Below the pieces are notes generated by a model. The model was given only the letters and a program-made list of their open reading frames with translations. It was not told the origin of the DNA and made no database searches. From Dolomedes plantarius (taxonomy: Eukaryota > Arthropoda > Arachnida > Araneae > Dolomedidae), in contig OU015490.1 in the NCBI GenBank assembly GCA_907164885.2, forward strand, positions 229,097,534 to 229,161,533: a stretch of DNA of 64,000 nucleotides. The letters run 5' to 3'. Of the stretch, positions 34,766-47,306 are shown piece by piece. How positions within the stretch are numbered: position 1 is the stretch's first letter; each line of letters opens with the position of its first letter. The position numbers were made by a program, and so were the translations under genes.

Positions 34766-35824
34766 TTCTAAGAAGTGAATTTATTGATTATAAAAGAGAG
34801 TTTCCAAAATGGATATATCCGTATCCGTTATTCGTTTTTTTTTTGAATTCTTAACTGTATCCGATGTCCGTCCAATATACCCTGGATATCTGCAGTTTAC
34901 ATTTTAAAAATTTTCCGAATAAAATAGGCTTTGAGAATTTGAATTCTGATATATTATTTTTTCCAATTTGTGAAATATTTGTGAAACGAGTTTTCGAAAT
35001 TAATCCAAGAAAACACACTGTGCATTAAAACAAAAGTTTGCATTAAATTCGTATAAAGTGTGAAAACGCCAATTTCACAAACTTTTGGATCAAAAAAAGC
35101 TGATATTACGGCTTTAACCCTTAGCTTACGGGGCCCATTTTTCCAATTTCCTCTTTAGAACGAGAATTTTCATACCTCCTTTCTGATAACGGCCATTAAG
35201 GTTTTTTTAAATATATATATATATACTCAGAAATGAAGACAAGTCCAAAAAACGACTACGCAATTAGTGGGGATGAGCAACTCCGGAATAGCCAAATAGA
35301 AAAGGAGCCAAATAGATCTAAAAAGAGCTGCTCGAAAACAAAACAAAGAACTTTGATGTCGGTATCGTTACAAGAACAGGACAAGGAGACGACTTGGCCT
35401 AAATTAGGCACGGTCAATTCTATTGCAGTTCATTGCAAAAATGCTTTTGTATAATTCAGTTTAAAGTTATACTAAATAGGAAATTCAAGACAGTCTAATA
35501 TGGACAATACTGAATATGGATTTTGAAGGAAAAAAATCTGATTTTAAATAAAACCAAAGAAAACAGTATTAGTTATCTTACCAAATTTCAGAGCAGTTAA
35601 ATAATTCATGATTTTATACATAAATTATTAAGAATGTTTTATTTAATATATGCTTAAATCTCATCATGTTAATCGCTATAAAAATATTATTAAAGTTCGT
35701 AGGGTACTTTATTAGATACGATACTCATACTTCTGAAAAACTTAGCAATTATATTATTAATGCTTTCTATTCTCCAAAGTGGCAGACGGTATTCTTGGAC
35801 ATTATTCTTACCGTCATATGACAC
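34766..35824. other. Nothing firmly recognised
   Basis: A 73-codon plus-strand frame (35233-35454), hydrophilic and rich in K/S/Q, has no domain I recognise. The rest is AT-rich, non-coding sequence. Confidence 0.4.
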
Positions 35825-36085
35825 CGCGGTTTTGCTGGCCACTTTTTTAGGAGCACCGTATAGGTGAACCATTACCACCCTATGGGCCGGTCCCGTAATT
35901 TTGAACTGAGTCAAGTGACGAGACCGAAACACTTGACCCGCACCTCCAGAGGTAAACTTGAGAACATGGAGGACATTGCAGCCACAACAGATTTGATCAG
36001 TATACCAGTCGCCATTAGTGTGCACTGTGGTGGATTTGTCAGCGACCGGCTTCGAACCCGCAACCCTCAGATCACTGGCTCGACG
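35825..36085 (-). repeat. tRNA-derived SINE, family 1, copy 1 (3'-truncated)
   Basis: Minus strand: B-box-like GGGTTCGAAGCC near 36058-36047, and a body shared with 37459-37808 and 50190-50537 (GTTCCGTAATTTTGAAC-type core GAGTCAAGTGACGAGACC on the plus strand, CACTTGACCC, CCTCCAGAGGTAA). The 3' tail present in the other copies is missing here. Confidence 0.8.
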
Positions 36086-36591
36086 CTTTTTTCAATCGCA
36101 TTATTTATGTTAAAAATCAATATTTTTCGTATATTGTTATGTCTAGAGTCCAGTGTATGCCATATTCGGTAAACGGATTAAGTTTAACTATCTTGCTTGA
36201 AATAAAATCATTTATTTGAAATGTTGTTATATAATAATTACTTTTATTTAGCATTACTGCAGCATCGTTCATAATTTTTTTTATACACTGAACTCCGGAC
36301 CCTTTATGTTTTTTCGTGGATTATCCAAACATCTACATAGAAAAAAACGTAAAATTAAATTGAGAAATGTTAGAAAAAATTCCAACGAGATCATAAATAA
36401 AAAAGTTTGGCAGTTTTTTTTCCTTTAAGCATTTTTTTAAAATCTGTGTAAGCTTTATTGATAGTTTTATCGATTACTGTTTAATTTTATGAACATACTT
36501 ACTTTATACCCACAGCATGTATATATTGCTTGGTGTACAAGACCATCTTTGAATTGCCCGTGCATTTTGGATTTCTGTGCGCTCAGATAAT

Positions 36592-36650
36592 CGGCAGCAG
36601 AAATAATCGGACGTTCAGTGAATCTGTTTTTAAACACTTCATTGTCATGA
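36592..36650 (+). repeat. SINE-free paralogue of the 37410-37458 flank
   Basis: AATCGG...CGTTCAGTGAATCTG followed by TTTTTAAACACTTCATTG matches the left flank of the SINE at 37459 (GCTGTTCAGTGAATCTTTC...TTAAACACTTCG) without the SINE. Confidence 0.6.
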
Positions 36651-37458
36651 GACCCTCTATATTACTGCAAAATATCATGGTATTTTCACCTTTGCAAAAG
36701 AAAGTAATGGAGAGTGGCAGTGTAACTATAGTGTATCCAGTCTTTTTTTTGGTTCAATCAGTCCACAAAATCAGTCCACAAAAAACATTTTCTTCTTTTA
36801 TTCTATCACACATAAATTATGCAGATATTTACAACATCGAAATATGATTGGAATGGATTAATCATTTTCATTGCCACTCGTGGCCGAATCCAACATTCAA
36901 CTAACATGTCTTTCATGGGGGAGCTGATCATGTGGGTTGGTCACATGACAGAACTTTGCTCTAGGTAAATAAAATGCAACAGGCGGTTACGGAACGCAGT
37001 CACATTTTCAGTCTGGTCAAGACAATTCACTGCTGCAGTCTAGGCGCCAACAGTTCTGCTTTATCTTTAGGTAATTCTAGATCTCTCACTAGGTTATTCA
37101 GCTCACACTGTGATTTTATGTTGCTGTGTTGACTCCTCATCATGTCGAGAATACTACAGACCAGATCTAACAAAAAGGATTATCTGTTTCCTTTACTGAA
37201 AGGATTCTGAGTCATTTTGCTAGATGTTATTTGCTAGGCTTAACAAATATAGCTGATAATATTTACAGGGACGTCTTATTGTTCATACATACAACACCCC
37301 CATGCGCCCTATATTTGGGAAGAGCTAATCTGTGATTTTCATGGTCTCTTCCAAAAGAACTACTGGTTTCGTTCTAGTTACATTTTCCCTATTGGCTAGT
37401 GTAATCACCAGCACAGATAATCGGCTGTTCAGTGAATCTTTCTTTTTTAAACACTTCG

Positions 37459-37808
37459 ATGTTGTTGCTTATGCCACTTGACCTACAGAAAGATCAGATC
37501 AAGTCCCGAAGGCTATGGGCGATGAAGGTGACGCTCCTGTTTTCACTGGCACCACAAAGGTCGGAGTCCAACTTGGCCAAAGGACCAGTCCCGTGATTTT
37601 GAACCGAGTAAAGTGACGAGACTAGAACACTTGACCCCGCACCTCAAGAGGTAATTTTGAGAACTTGGAGGAAATTTCAGTCACGACATATTTTACGTGC
37701 AGCAGCCGCCATTAGTGCACACGGCAGTGGATTGTCAGAGACGAGCATCGAACCATTGACTTTCAAATCACTAGCCAGCTGCTCTTGCCAATTGGGCCAC
37801 TGCGCCCC
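37459..37808 (-). repeat. tRNA-derived SINE, family 1, copy 2, with 11-bp target duplication
   Basis: TAAACACTTCG occurs at 37448-37458 and 37809-37819, directly outside the element. Minus strand: A-box-like TGGCCCAATTGGCAAGAG near 37800, B-box-like GGTTCGATGC near 37752, the family body, and a 3' tail ending GGCATAAGCAACAAC. The 350-bp length and target duplication mark a complete retroposed SINE. Pol III promoter boxes are recognisable but diverged. Confidence 0.9.
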
Positions 37809-37819
37809 TAAACACTTCG

Positions 37820-38508
37820 TTATAACGTTAACCTTTAGCATTTATACCGACAACACATATTCTTTTCGCACGGGCTTATGTTTCTCTTAATACAAATAGG
37901 CTGATTGAGTGCAGAACATTAACATGTCCATAGGCATAAAATCGTATTCTTTAACGAACCTCGTATACCCTATTCGAAAGCGACGACTAATTCCACCAGC
38001 ATTTCGAAAGGAAAAGCATTTTAAATATTTATGCAACCTTTTAAAATACGTTTCTATTGAAATAGATAATTATCTCAAATGCATCTAAAATAATAAACAA
38101 AACATGAATTCTTTCAAAAAATACTCAAACCTGGTTCCTTCAAACCTGGTTTCAGAGCTTTCAAATTTCCTTTTTAAGAAGGTTTTTGTGCTGATAAGCT
38201 ACAAGCAAAAGCCCAAAAGAAGTCATGGCAGCTTGTAAAGTAAGTCTTAGAAAAACATAAAAATTGAGGAGCTAAGAAACTAATAACTGCGCAATTTCTG
38301 TTCTGTCTCAGTGGAAATTCTTATTTATATTCTAGATTGTTTTCTAAAAGTGATAAATGAAATAAAGAGGAAAGTCGTTAATATATAAACGACAAACATC
38401 AAATCCCCAGAATACCTCGACTGGAAATAACTCTAAATAACTTCAGTTACGCGTATTCATTTATGCGTATATTTTTTTACTGGAAAAATAGTAATAGTAC
38501 TACAGAAT
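37820..38508. other. Nothing recognised
   Basis: AT-rich, no gene identified. Confidence 0.5.
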
Positions 38509-38860
38509 GGATTAAAGCCGTTTTGTTAGATGTAATCTGCATGGCTTATCAAATACAGCTAATAATATTTACAAGGAGGTCTTATTGTTTGTACACACAG
38601 ATACGCGTGTGATCACTAATAGCTAAGCGTATCTATTTATGTGTATATTTCTGTACAGATAGAGGAATAAAGCTTAATAAAAAAAATTAAAGTCATTTTG
38701 TGAGATATTGTTTGCATAGCTTATCAAATATAGATAGTAATATTTACAGGGACGGCTTATTGTTCGTACATACAACACGCGCAGTCATCATTAATAGTAT
38801 GCGTATTCATTTATGTGTATATAACTTTACTGAGAAAGGAATAAAGATTAACAAAAATGA
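38509..38860 (+). repeat. Tandem duplication of about 180 bp, with a related copy at 37196-37310
   Basis: GGCTTATCAAATACAG(C)TA, AATATTTACA(A/G)GGA, GTCTTATTGTT and GCGTAT...TTTATGTGTATAT repeat in order at about 38540 and 38718. The first half also matches about 37236. Confidence 0.7.
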
Positions 38861-38861
38861 T

Positions 38862-39090
38862 TAACACTAAAAAGACGGCTGCCGTCAATTTGACGGTTTC
38901 GGACATACTATTGTGCGTTATGTCTGTATTTAAGTCCTGAGGCTTCTGAAATTTTATGACTTTTTCTAATTTTACGCGAAATATGTACACACATTTACAC
39001 AATTATATTCGATAGTAAAGAAGGGGAGAAAATGTGTTGTATACCTACTAAGACTGAACGCCGTCGATTTGACGGCAATATAGAAAACAG
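38862..39090 (+). repeat. Pair of CCGTC-rATTTGACGG palindromic motifs
   Basis: CTGCCGTCAATTTGACGG (about 38880) and ACGCCGTCGATTTGACGG (about 39058) lie 180 bp apart in the same orientation, each after ACTAAAAAGAC/ACTAAGACTG. TTAACACTAAAAAGACGG at 38861 resembles a TTAA-type (piggyBac-like) terminus, but no partner in inverted orientation is present. Confidence 0.5.
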
Positions 39091-41224
39091 GCAGAAATTT
39101 TTAAAATAATACCGGAAAAATGTTAGTTTTAGTCTCTTCCCCCTTTTGAAAATAATAGAAATATTGGCTCTTCGGAAATAATGGTGTTGAAAAATAAGGA
39201 CTGCTCAAACCATGCATATATTTATACGGATAAACCATACCAGGTTGTCAGCTCGGCATGCCTGCATAAAAATATATCTATATGTGTACTAATTTATTAT
39301 ATATTGGTATGAAATAATTCAAAATTTAAAGTATTTAACCATTAAAAAACCATTAAATATTTTTAGTTCTTGATTTTATTTTTAACTGTCAAAATGAAGG
39401 TGTTCTGTCTTTTTAGTAAGAAATAAATTCCCGTCCTTCTAATGTTAATTACATATAAAATTTCAATCGTTTATAGTGATATTTTTGTATAAATGCTGCT
39501 ATAAATCCACAAATATACCTAAAATGATGGAGAAACACATGATGGAGAAAAAGGGAATCAGCGATAGGAAGAGATGGAAAAAAAAAGCTTTATAACTTTT
39601 CAGCAAGCTGTTTAAAAAATTATGTTTGCTTTTTAAATCGGTTACCGCTGCAATCTTTTCCTGGATGGGTTCCACTCCGGGTCACTAACATTCATGTTCT
39701 TGCGCTGTCGTTTTATAGACAGCACTGTTGGTTTGCTTATTGGTTGCTTTCGTAATAAAGTAGACAACAGAAGTCATGGTGTGTATTGGAAAATGATTTC
39801 AGGATTAGTTCTTGCCATTATAGACAGGAAAAAGTCCAAAAGATAATCCGTCCTTTCCGAAGGTATACGGATGATTTTGAGAGACGACAAATTTCGCAAT
39901 GGCAATCAGCTTGACTAGGATTATACAATACAAATAAATACATGCAATGATAAATAATTATAAAAACCGAAACAAACAAGCAACAAAATATATAGACAGA
40001 AAAAAAAAACTTAAGAATATAGACAGAAAAAAACTTAAGAAATCCCCTTGTAGTTTAGAACATTGTGCTATGTGATTGTATTTAACTCATGGAATGCTTT
40101 CTCATGGAATCACTTTGTGCTATTGTATTTAACTCATGGAAATTTGAATGATAGCATAAAATTGGTTCGTAAAAACTCGGATGCCTAGAACACATTCGAA
40201 ACCTATTCACGTTAGAAAATCTTTACAAACGAAAAGGTTCAACAAATGTTTAAAATATGAACATTTTTAATCCATTAAAATACTATTTTAGTCAAGATAT
40301 TAAATAATTTATAAGATGGCCTTTGTTACGGAGAAATTATAGATTCTTTTCGTTACGGTTTTTATGGGAAATTAAATCATGCAGTGTTGTGCAGAAAAAA
40401 AATACGAAAGAAAAGCGAAACATAATGGGTTATATTTAGCCAGGGGTAACAGGATTAGCTTCGCTAATTTTTCAAAGAATTTTTCTCATGCAAAAAACTA
40501 ATATAAAATGTTTTCAGTTTTCTTTTGAGTAATTGGTGCTTAATATTTTTTGTACTCATTTTTGATAATTAGTAATCTTATTTTGTTCAAAATAATAAAG
40601 GAACTAGATTTTGTTTATTTAAAGTTTATTATTCGGCTAATTGTCTAATACTTTGATCCCTATAAATATGAAAAATATTATGTAATGGTTTTTAAGGAAA
40701 ATTAATTCATGAAACGTAATTCAGAAAATTAACAAAAATTTATAAATTCAAAAAATAAGTTAAATATAATTTGATACTTTATATCAACGGTAAGAATATT
40801 TCTTTTTTTATGTTCATCTCTATATGAACAGTTCTTTGAATTAAATGCAAAAAGTAAAAAATTTATTGAATAAATAATGTTTTAACATAGTTAATTATTA
40901 TTTTTCATAACTTATAAATTTACATTTAAAAAAATCAATTACTAATTTTTTTCCATCTATGTGTAATGTTTTGTTTAAAAAAACTTTAATTTTGATATAA
41001 ATTTTCCACACACTTGATCTCACATAGGCACTCACATAGGCACAATTGATCTCACGAGACGTTGGGCCTGTGGCGACCTCGGGGTACAGATCGGTGCTGA
41101 GGGTGCTGTGATCGTATCCCGGGGTCACGCCCTTAAATGCCTCCGTTTGTGTCATCCCTTCATAGTCCCCCCCTCCCCCCCAAAAAAACCTTCCGTAGAA
41201 TTTATATTAACAAAACTTAGTTAG
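39091..41224. other. Nothing recognised
   Basis: AT-rich. Small local duplications at about 39990-40040 (ATATAGACAGAAAAAAA...CTTAAGAA twice) and 40070-40145 (TGTATTTAACTCATGGAA twice). A GC-rich patch at 41020-41165 resembles no element elsewhere in the window. Confidence 0.5.
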
Positions 41225-41429
41225 TTTAACTGAAATTCCATTTATACATTCATACATTCAGCATTTTATGATTTTTTACTCTTCTCAACAATTTGAATAA
41301 ATGGAACTCTTCTGTATGTCAGTGTAGAGTGAGAAGGAGTACGAAATCTAAGCCTATTCAACTCTACATGTTGATTCTTGAAGCTAATGAACTCTTATTT
41401 TGAAATTTTGAGTTATAAACTAATTATAA

Positions 41430-41640
41430 TCCCTTGAAACACAGCGGTATATAAGCTTTAAATCTTAAGTTTTGAGTCTTAGGCTTTAAGCTTTAGGATT
41501 AAGACTTTAGTTTTATGCTTAAGTTTTAAGTCTTGAGTTTTAAGCCTTTATCTCCAATCTCTAAGATTAAGCTTTAAGTCTTAAGCTTTGATCTTTAAGA
41601 TCAAGCGTTAAGTTTAAAGCTTTAAGCTTAAACTTTAAGA
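41430..41640 (+). repeat. Degenerate CTTTAAGTCTTAAG-type simple repeat
   Basis: More than a dozen imperfect units of GTCTTAAG, CTTTAAG and TTTTAAG. It lies in copy A and is absent from copy B of the tandem duplication. Confidence 0.85.
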
Positions 41641-41974
41641 GGACTGGGACGTTCTCGACAACGAAAAATGCTGAAAACTTCAGAGTTAATACACTAAGTT
41701 TTCTCGAAGTAAAAATTATTACTGGTTTAAAATATTGTAATCTGTAAATATTGTAATCAATAAATTGTAATCTGTAGCGTGCAAGGATAAAGTATAATAC
41801 TGAACAGTTTATGCTACGAGTGAAATTAATTTGATTTTGTTAATCTAACTTAAATTCCATTAGCATGTTATTCATCAATTTATAATTGTTACCTTTTCCC
41901 AAAAATATTGAATACATGTCTCTCTAATGTATGAGTGTTAAGTAAGAATGAGAACAGAATCTAAAACTGTTTAA

Positions 41975-42732
41975 GGGGGAACAGGACCTTGAAGCTCGAA
42001 GAAAAGACTATAAATGTGGTCTAATTCTAACTACAAAAACTCAAATAATATTAAAACAAAGAAATTTTCTTTCCTTATACATATAAAGTACATTTCTTTA
42101 AATATGGTCATATATAAAAATGGAAATCATAAATCTATAAATAATTTTCAGATTAGTGGTTTAGAAATTTAAATGATTAACTCTTGATTAAAAATCATAA
42201 AGTGCTTCGCGCATCATAAAATTGAGATATATGCTTACAAAAAGTAATCAATGGTCAGAATACACTTGTAATACATTTACCTGTAATGTAAAACCAAATA
42301 AGTTGTAATAAATATTATTTAAATTAAAAATTGAGCATAAAATTTGAAAATTAAAAAAAATTATGACAATAATTTGCATAATTTTCCCACATAAAAAAGT
42401 ATTCCAGAATTGCACATTTTTCGGGTTTTAAAATATAGAGTACCATGAAATATAAATATGAGTGTAGTTTTATCAGTTTCCTATTTATTGTTTAAAAGTG
42501 ATGCTGTACACAAACTCAAAATTAGCAGTTAATCATATAAAATTCTAAACTGCTAATTTGAAAATTATTTATAGATAGATAATTTCCATTTTTATATATG
42601 GCATATTTAAAGATAAGTACTTTATATTTATAAAGAAAGAAAATTACTTTTTCTAATATAATTTGAGTTTTTGTGGTTAGAATTAAACCATATTTAAATT
42701 CTTTTCGATGAGTTTCAAGGTCCTGTGCTCCC
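41975..42732. mobile_element. TTAA-flanked MITE with about 185-bp TIRs
   Basis: TTAA borders both sides (41971-41974 and 42733-42736). The left end GGGGGAACAGGACCTTGAA pairs with the right end CAAGGTCCTGTGCTCCC, and the inverted similarity continues to about 42158 on the left and 42548 on the right. The matching site in copy A of the tandem duplication is uninterrupted (CTATTCAACTCTAC near 41360). A TTAA duplication fits piggyBac or Kolobok elements. No coding remnant. Confidence 0.85.
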
Positions 42733-42920
42733 TTAACTCTACTGGTTGATTCTTGAAACTAATATATGAACTCTCATATTGAAATTTTGAGTTATAATCT
42801 AATATAATCCCCTGAGAATATAGTGGAACATAAAATTTAAGTCTGATATAAACTTCAATCTGTAGCGTGCAAAAATAACGCAGAAAACTGAATAGTTTAT
42901 GCTAGGAGAAATCTGAACGT

Positions 42921-44639
42921 ACTGGTTTATTCCCGGCACCCTCGCTTATTACAGAGAAAGATTTTTAAGATTCGTGCATTTGCTGTTTGAAAGGAATCTT
43001 TTGCCTGCGTTTAACTTGCTTGCGTCATTCGGAGAAGGGAAGATATAGTTGGAAACGAAACAAAGATATTGATCGAGTTGCGTAAATGAGAGAGAAATTT
43101 TAATCTTTTGCTGGGGGCAATTTATGCGCATACTCACGTTATCAGTAAGCTAGTATAGTTGAAAGGAGGAAATCAATTCGTGTCAACTTGGGCCAATTTA
43201 AAACGAACTCGGTATTTTGATATTATACTCAGCTAAGATAGTTGGGGAAGGAAACGTTTTAATCCGGTAAATTATACGTAAGTTTGTGCGTCAGTTTAAG
43301 TGTTTTGTTTTGAAGAAGTAATTGGCTTTGTTTTGTGATCACAATGAAAAAACTTTTTAAATATTGGGTTGATAGAATGTTAATAAATTCTACTCGATTT
43401 TTTAATAAAAGTAACACAGCATATTTTTATGCTTCCTTAAGAGTAAAAAGATAAATAGAAAGTAATATGCTCCAAATGATAGTACGGTCCAATGTTATGG
43501 TTTTTTTTATGTAAAATGTACATAATTAACTGGGGTAATAAGAAATAAAAAGAAATCTCCAAAGCTGGAGTCAAATTTTATGCTTCTTTGTTTAAAAGCA
43601 TTACTTAGAACACTTTTTATCTATACAAGTTAAAAAAAAATTAATTGTTATTCATGCTTGCAAAGTCCAAACTCTTCCACATTTACTTTAAAGAGAGTAA
43701 CTATAATTTCTAAAACTGAATCTAGTACATGAAATTTGACGTATATATACCCTTATCTTGATTTCACTAAGAAAGGCGTTGACAAGGCATCTGTAAAAGT
43801 TTACCTCATTTTTAGGGTTGAATATATCGAAATCATTCATTAACGAAGATAAATCATAAATGGGCATGATTATTAAACATTTATAATTTAAGTCCTTTTT
43901 GATTAATTTTTGAAAGATTCAGTATTTCAGATAAATTCAGTATTCATTCTTCATAGTACTAACATTCTGTTAGTTGAATCAAAGTCCTTTGACCACATGA
44001 AATTTGCGTCTTAACCTCCTTCACTTTGGCTGCAATTGAAATCTAACAAGAAATACAGGATGTAATTCTAGATGAACTTTCATAAAAGTATGAATTGAAT
44101 TTTAAATCAATCATATAAATTTTTTCAAATATTCACTAATTTTCTTAAAAAAAAAGACGCTAGATTTCAAGTTAGAGCCCAATAAAATACTTAAAACTTC
44201 TTCATACTTTTCATGACAAAATGTAGTACGTATTGGTAAAAAACAAAAGGTATTAAGTTTTAAGAGTATAGTTTCTCTGCTACTATAAGGCATTCCTTTT
44301 TGAAAATGAAAGATTTAATACTGCGTAGTGCAAAATAAAAAACTTTAAAATCCTTTATGCTTTAAAATGTGAAATTCAGGTCTTGATCCATTTATAGCTA
44401 AGCGTTAAGACCTGAATCAATGATATTGCTTCTTCGCAATTTTAATCCATTTTCGTCATGGGAAATTTTTAGCCGCTAACACTTTCAATATTCAAATGGA
44501 ATTCTAATGGAATAATACAAATTCCCTGCATTTTTAACTTCTGAAGCAGGAAAAGTTTCAATCCACCATTGCGTCAATATCCGGTTAAAAAAAATTTCTT
44601 TTCAAAGATGAAATTTAGTATTTTGTTCATTTATGAGTT
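42921..44639. other. Nothing recognised
   Basis: AT-rich, open frames of about 60 codons only, no terminal repeats noticed. Confidence 0.5.
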
Positions 44640-44870
<231 letters not shown>

Positions 44871-44884
44871 TACATACATACAAA

Positions 44885-47189
44885 AAAATAAATATTTTTT
44901 TTTGGAAAGCTTTAGTGCGGAAAAGTTGCCTATTGTAAAAAGAAAAAAAGGGATAAAAAATTAAAATCGGTTAACATCTTCCATTCGCGCATCGCACTTG
45001 AAAGTTTATGAAAAATTGTAAAAATCACGATTTTTTTGCAATTTTTTTCTGTTTGTTAAAAGTTTTAAAATAAACATGCTTTAGTTTTTTTATGCTTGTT
45101 TTATGGATTAAATAACCTAAATAAATTAATTTCTGATCAAAAATCTATTTTTTTCCGTTCGCGCAACGTCTTAGAAAAAACAGAAATTTATCAATATGTT
45201 GCAATTTTCACTGTGCTGCTCTTCATTCGTTTTGCTAGAACAAAACGCACCAGAACTCACTTGAAATAGGTTGAACTGGTTTAAACTGAATTGAAGTCAA
45301 TTCACACCTACTGAGGAAAGTTGGGGTCTTTTCTTTGTTGGACAAAAAGATGACACTTTGTTCGTTGAATAATAGAATTCCAAGAAATTCCTCAGGAATG
45401 GGAAAGAAGAACACTATTCTCTTATTCAGGAACCTGGATCCTCTTATATTGAACATGTATCTCCTTCTTCGAGTCTATCAAATGATATAACTCATAGCAT
45501 TATTTCTCGTTTGTCTGAACTATCAATATCACTAGAAAAACTACAAGTAGTAGGGTGTACTGGCAATGTAACCAACTCTGGATGGAAGAACGGTGTCATC
45601 TACCGACTAGAAAATCATGTAGAACGCCCGCTACAGTGGTGCATATGCCTCCTGCATTTTAATGAGCTTCCTTTTCTCTACATTTTCCAACATATTGACG
45701 GTCAAACTGCAGGACCTAATTCTTTTAGTGAGCCGATTGGGCAGTAGCTCACTTGCTGCGAAAAACTCCCTATGGTTCATTATGAACCCATAGATTGTTC
45801 GATTCCTGATATAGACAGGAATTTGTTGAGCAAAGACCAACAGTATTTGTTTGACATTTCAAATGCATTCACCTTGGGACAATGTCCAGAAGACTTGGCA
45901 AATAGGGACCCTGTCCTTTGTCACATACCAGATGGCTAACTGCGGCCAACCGAGTCCTTAGGCTTTATGTAAGTTCATCAGATCCATCCGGAAACGTAAA
46001 TGAAATAGTTGGCTTCATCTTGAAATCATATATGGCTATGTGGTTTACCATAAAAAAGAACAAATATTTTACTGACGGACGAAAACATGTCTTTAAAGGA
46101 ATCTAAACATCACGGATTTTATCCGACGAATTACTTCAAGTTGTCGATCCAGCAATTCAACGAAATTCATTCTTTGCGCACCCAGAGAATGTTCTGTTGG
46201 CAATGCTTGTTGAGGAAACATATTCTGAATATGTTGAAGAGAACATATTCGGGAGCTTGGTTACAGAAGGATCTTAAAAGCAAGACAAACAGTCCCAAAT
46301 AAGAAGACTGATAGAAATTTCGTACCACCAAAGATAAACTTTCAAGCTTTCGATTACATTGAAATTATTAATTGGAATTCTTGTGTGGTGTATCCTCCCC
46401 CAATGGTGCGGAACCTAAGTGAAGATGATATTAAATCATTCATCAATTCTGATACTATGCCAATGAGAGAAATACTAAAGTTTCCCGGTCACACCCAGGT
46501 TGTGGAGAGGTGCGTCAAAATTGTGACAAAGGCCTCGAATAAAGTATGTGGACATGATGCTAGAGATGCCTATATCCGAGCAACACTGGATTCTAGATTT
46601 GTTATGCATCATTTCTCCAAAAAATCAGACGTTAAATATGAATAGATATAAAAAAGAAAAAGTAAAAAATAGAGTAAGTCAAATAATCCTACTCTATGGA
46701 AAATCTTTGTAAATAGATGTAAATATAATGTAAACACCACACCCAACAATTGGATGGTTGGTTGGGTAGGTTGTAGGTGGAACTCGACGTGCAACCATCT
46801 CCGCGTGGTGAGTTCTGAGTTTTGTTCTAGCAAATCGAGCGAAGAGTTGCACAGTTAAAATTACCAAAAATTGCTAAATTTCTGTTTTTTCAAAGACGTT
46901 GCGCGAACAGAAAATTTTGATTTATGCTCAGAATTTAATTTATTTGGGTCATTTAAACCATGCAACAAGTATAAAAAGCTAAAGCATGTTTATTTTTAAA
47001 GTTTTAACTAACAGAAAAAAATTGCAAAAATATCGTGATTTTTGTAATTTTTCATAAACTTCAAGTACGATGCGCGAATGGAAGATGTTAACCGATTTTA
47101 ATTTTTTATGAATTTTTCTTCTTATTACAATAGGCAACTTTTCCCCACTAAAGCTTTTCGGAAAAAACATTTTTTTTCCACCCACCCTA
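44885..47189 (+). mobile_element. hAT-like transposon with long TIRs (copy 2, diverged)
   Basis: Inverted repeats of about 300 bp (44885-45195 and 46870-47189) share AAGCTTTAGTG(C/G)GGAAAAG, GGTTAACATCTTCCATTCGC, GCAATTTTTTTCTG and TTCGCGCAACGTCTT. The right end finishes CCACCCACCCTA; the corresponding first 12-14 bp of the left end are missing and replaced by A/T-rich bases next to the TA tract. TAGGG terminus, TAGTGCGGAAAAGTTG and encoded protein relate it to 3948-6505, but TIR sequence is otherwise different, so it is another family of the same lineage. The gene runs in the plus direction. Confidence 0.85.
45330..46644 (+). pseudogene. Broken hAT-like transposase gene, copy 2
   Basis: Plus-strand pieces in several frames parallel copy 1: FFVGQKDDTL (against YFDGRKDKTL), VVGCTGNVTNSG, PLQWCICLLHFNELP, SHTRWLTAANRVLRLYVSS and FPGHTQVVERCVK...CGHDARDAYIR to a stop at 46642-46644. 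The D expected in the GxDG motif reads T (GCTGN), so the putative catalytic Asp is lost; the CxxH motif (CLLH) is kept. Frameshifts or stops lie near 45745, 45935, 46105 and 46300. The matching order of at least six blocks between the two elements supports one ancestral protein of roughly 500-600 residues. Confidence 0.75.
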
Positions 47190-47191
47190 AA

Positions 47192-47196
<5 letters not shown>

Positions 47197-47243
<47 letters not shown>
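47197..47243. repeat. (TA)n microsatellite
   Basis: TA tract directly after the right end of the hAT-like copy 2. Confidence 0.97.
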
Positions 47244-47245
<2 letters not shown>

Positions 47246-47306
47246 AGGATTTAGTGGGGAAAGAATGATTACTCTAAATTTAAAGGGGGCTTAGTAATTA
47301 ATTTAT

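Larger units (their letters stand above)
41225..42920 (+). repeat. Tandem duplication, about 620-bp unit, two copies
   Basis: Copy A (about 41225-41845) and copy B (about 41846-42920) share TTAAATTCCATT-type starts, TGTTGATTCTTGAA, GAAATTTTGAGTTATAA, AATATAATCCC, CTGTAGCGTGCAA and AGTTTATGCTA in the same order. Copy B is longer because it contains the MITE at 41975-42732. Confidence 0.8.

Noticed and set aside
35233..35454. 73-codon hydrophilic open frame
   Set aside because: No homologous motif, upstream TA tract, no splice or promoter context. Could be chance; not strong enough for a gene call.
41020..41165. GC-rich patch as a possible SINE or exon
   Set aside because: No A or B box, no target duplication, no second copy in the window and no convincing splice sites.
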